64,000 nt of DNA from Deltaproteobacteria bacterium (GTDB taxonomy: Bacteria; Desulfobacterota; Desulfomonilia; UBA1062), in contig JAKPPU010000004.1 of the NCBI GenBank assembly GCA_029547185.1, positions 124,001 to 188,000 on the forward strand, read 5' to 3'. The translations under genes and the position numbers were made by a program. Positions 62,442 to 64,000 of this stretch are shown here, one piece after another (the stretch's first letter is position 1; each line of letters starts with the position of its first letter). The notes below the pieces were generated by a model, which worked only from the letters and a program-made list of their open reading frames with translations, was not told the DNA's origin and ran no database searches.

Positions 62442-62843
62442 ATGTCTGCTCGAGATATTTCCGAGGTATCCACTCCGAAGGCCCCCCAGGCCATCGGCCC
62501 CTATTCACAGGCTGTCCGGGCAGGTGATTTCGTCTTCCTCTCCGGCCAGATCCCCATCGATCCGGAAACGGCTGCGATCGTCAGCGGAGGGATCGGCGAG
62601 CAGACCGGGCAGGTCATGAAAAACATCGGGGCGATCTTGGCGAGCATCGGCCTTAGCTTCGACGATATCGTCAGGACAGAGGTTTACCTGAAGAATATGA
62701 GCGACTTTCCCCTCATGAACGAGACGTATGCCGCTTTTTTTCCCGGCAGCACAAAGCCCGCACGGGCGACCATCGAGGTTTCGAGGCTTCCCAGAGATGT
62801 CCTGGTGGAGATATCCTGCATCGCCTATCTCGCAAAGGATTAA
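62442..62843 (+). CDS. ridA: RidA-family enamine/imine deaminase
   Basis: 133 residues, ribosome site gaggagg. RidA motifs: [30 protein letters not shown], and the active-site Arg in [13 protein letters not shown] with CIAYLAKD at the end. RidA hydrolyses reactive enamine intermediates from PLP enzymes such as threonine dehydratase. Length and key residues are normal. Confidence 0.93.
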   Translation: MSARDISEVSTPKAPQAIGPYSQAVRAGDFVFLSGQIPIDPETAAIVSGGIGEQTGQVMKNIGAILASIGLSFDDIVRTEVYLKNMSDFPLMNETYAAFFPGSTKPARATIEVSRLPRDVLVEISCIAYLAKD

Positions 62844-62879
62844 CCCGAGGTGCCGCACCGGAATACGACGGCTGTCCGA

Positions 62880-64000
62880 TCACGCGTAGAGCTTCTTCTC
62901 ATTTTCCACCACACTGATGATGTCGTTGATGATCGTGGGGATCTTGCGCATCACCCTCTCCCAGGATACGGTTTTCGGCGTCTCATAGATCTCGGTCTGC
63001 AGATTACGGGTGGTCTTCTCGATCACCGGAAGCAGGCCCATCTCGATGAAGGGCTTGAACTCCTCATACTCGTTCACGTACGTGCTGAACCGCCTGGCCA
63101 CGAATGCCGGATAGAGGAGGAGGTCGCCTGCGAAGAGGATGACGTTCTTGAAGACGTTGTCCACCATGGCCTCCTCCTGGTTCGTATCGTAGAGCAGGCC
63201 GTTGTATGCGGCGTTGTCCGCATACATCTTGATGAGGTCGTCGGCTACGCTCAGGTAGGTCGTGGTAAGGTCCCGGATGAAGTGCTCGGTTATGGCAAGC
63301 CCCTCCTCGACCACGAGTGCCGTGAGGAGGGTGGTCACGATATCGATCCCCATCTTGTAGAGCCCTTTGGTCCTGTCGTTTTCAGATACCGGCTGATGCT
63401 TGTGCTCGAAGGGTCCGCTCGATATCTCCACTTGGGCACAGGTGGTGGCCTTGCGATAGACCTCGATCAGGGTGAAAATCTCGACCCCCCAGTTCGTGGC
63501 GAACTGCATGCGCTTCAAGAGCTGGTTTTCGAACGCGACCTCTCCTGAGAGCTGATAGTTGAAATTCAGGAGATAATCCACGAGGCGAAGCACCCTCTCC
63601 TCCCGGGTATCGGTAAATTTCCGTTTCAGGGCGATGAGCAGCGGATCGAGCAGGAGCCTCTTGACGCGTCCGTAGAAGCGGCGGTCCTGTACCCTTGCAT
63701 AAAACGCCTTGCTGAACTGGTAATTGAGCACATGGACCGGATAGAAGAGCCGGTCCATCTGCTCCCGGCGGAATGTCCTGATGTCCGCATCCATGATGCC
63801 GACGCTGTGGGCACCCATGGCAAGAGCAACGCCGAAAGACATGAACATGTTCCTTCCCTTGCCGGGCTCTTCTATATGAAACCCTGCATCGGAGAGCTTC
63901 TGGTATATGGAGGAAAACCCCGGCCCGTCATTGTGCTGGACCAGATAGTTTCTGACCCCGAACTTGTTCAGGATACCGGCAAGCTCGTACGCCTCGTCCG
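62880..64000 (-). CDS. Glycosyltransferase, glucosyl/mannosyl-phosphoglycerate synthase-like, 5' end outside window
   Basis: The frame stays open to the window edge, so the first part is missing; about 373 codons are visible. Near the top is a GT-A sugar-nucleotide motif: LVQHNDGPGFSSIYQKL, GKGRNMFMSFGVALAMGA and IMDADIRTF (the DxD metal site is DAD). The rest is helical. This order is like MpgS/GpgS or glucosylglycerate-type synthases that make compatible solutes from NDP-sugars. Exact product uncertain. Convergent with ridA. Confidence 0.65.
   Translation of the reverse strand, partial: DEAYELAGILNKFGVRNYLVQHNDGPGFSSIYQKLSDAGFHIEEPGKGRNMFMSFGVALAMGAHSVGIMDADIRTFRREQMDRLFYPVHVLNYQFSKAFYARVQDRRFYGRVKRLLLDPLLIALKRKFTDTREERVLRLVDYLLNFNYQLSGEVAFENQLLKRMQFATNWGVEIFTLIEVYRKATTCAQVEISSGPFEHKHQPVSENDRTKGLYKMGIDIVTTLLTALVVEEGLAITEHFIRDLTTTYLSVADDLIKMYADNAAYNGLLYDTNQEEAMVDNVFKNVILFAGDLLLYPAFVARRFSTYVNEYEEFKPFIEMGLLPVIEKTTRNLQTEIYETPKTVSWERVMRKIPTIINDIISVVENEKKLYA

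Noticed and set aside
1-64000. CRISPR array or prophage
   Set aside because: No regularly spaced direct repeats, cas genes, integrase or phage structural genes were seen.

Overview
The window reads as a dense chromosomal segment of a GC-rich, strictly anaerobic bacterium, most likely a deltaproteobacterium in the broad sense (Desulfobacterota, syntroph or sulfate-reducer-like). This is an inference from gene content: a tungsten aldehyde:ferredoxin oxidoreductase, NADH-linked iron-sulfur flavoprotein modules, an hgcAB mercury-methylation pair, SpoVG, the prs/tRNA-Gln/ispE neighbourhood and an AmmeMemoRadiSam component. There is no rRNA, no CRISPR array and no intact transposase. One tRNA (Gln, TTG) is present.

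Layout. 1-6.7 kb: end of a cysteine-motif protein, then a four-gene cluster: NuoE-like, a NuoF-GltD fusion, a NuoG-N-terminus-like ferredoxin and a GltB-like FMN protein. Together they look like one soluble NADH/NADPH/ferredoxin-linked complex. 6.9-9.7 kb: Rnk-like, WbqC-like and FmdB-like proteins and a degenerate histidine kinase. 9.7-13.9 kb: a leftward operon AOR, SCP2, iron alcohol dehydrogenase, SCP2, with a good promoter in front of AOR. 14-17.3 kb: a NarL-type two-component pair and a DJ-1/PfpI protein. 17.5-22.8 kb: two paralogous lipoproteins with calcium-loop motifs around a PlsC-like acyltransferase and an ArnT-like glycosyltransferase. 23-27 kb: a scrap region holding a transporter, a 3' remnant of arsS, a double rhodanese, short inverted repeats, a likely aspartokinase-tail remnant, a frameshifted lipoprotein and a REP-like palindrome.

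26.8-34 kb: Memo-like protein, ribosomal protein bTHX (36 aa), Hsp33, archaemetzincin, acyl-CoA synthetase and a diguanylate cyclase. 34.1-37.1 kb: marR-hgcA-hgcB-D-2-hydroxyacid dehydrogenase, the most notable locus. The regulator has a near-consensus promoter whose -10 lies inside a palindrome that touches the start codon. 37-44 kb: Nudix fusion, methyltransferase, Fe-S protein, UPF0200 kinase, RdgC-like, motAB. 44-50 kb: OmpA lipoproteins, PiT phosphate transporter with its DUF47 partner, a stress-type SDR and a DUF2267 protein. 50-56 kb: aldehyde dehydrogenase, DUF72, PEBP-like, CorA, ComM. 56.4-60.5 kb: leftward housekeeping run DUF1844-htrA-ispE-spoVG-tRNA-Gln-prs. 60.6-64 kb: AcuC-type deacetylase, a small unknown, RidA and a partial glycosyltransferase.

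A recurring regulatory theme is the lack of a Shine-Dalgarno sequence where a sigma70-type promoter sits so close to the start codon that the transcript should be leaderless or nearly so (8981, 29498, 32497 minus, 34140, and more weakly 8260 minus and 54844). All functional names come from reading motifs by eye; no database search was possible.
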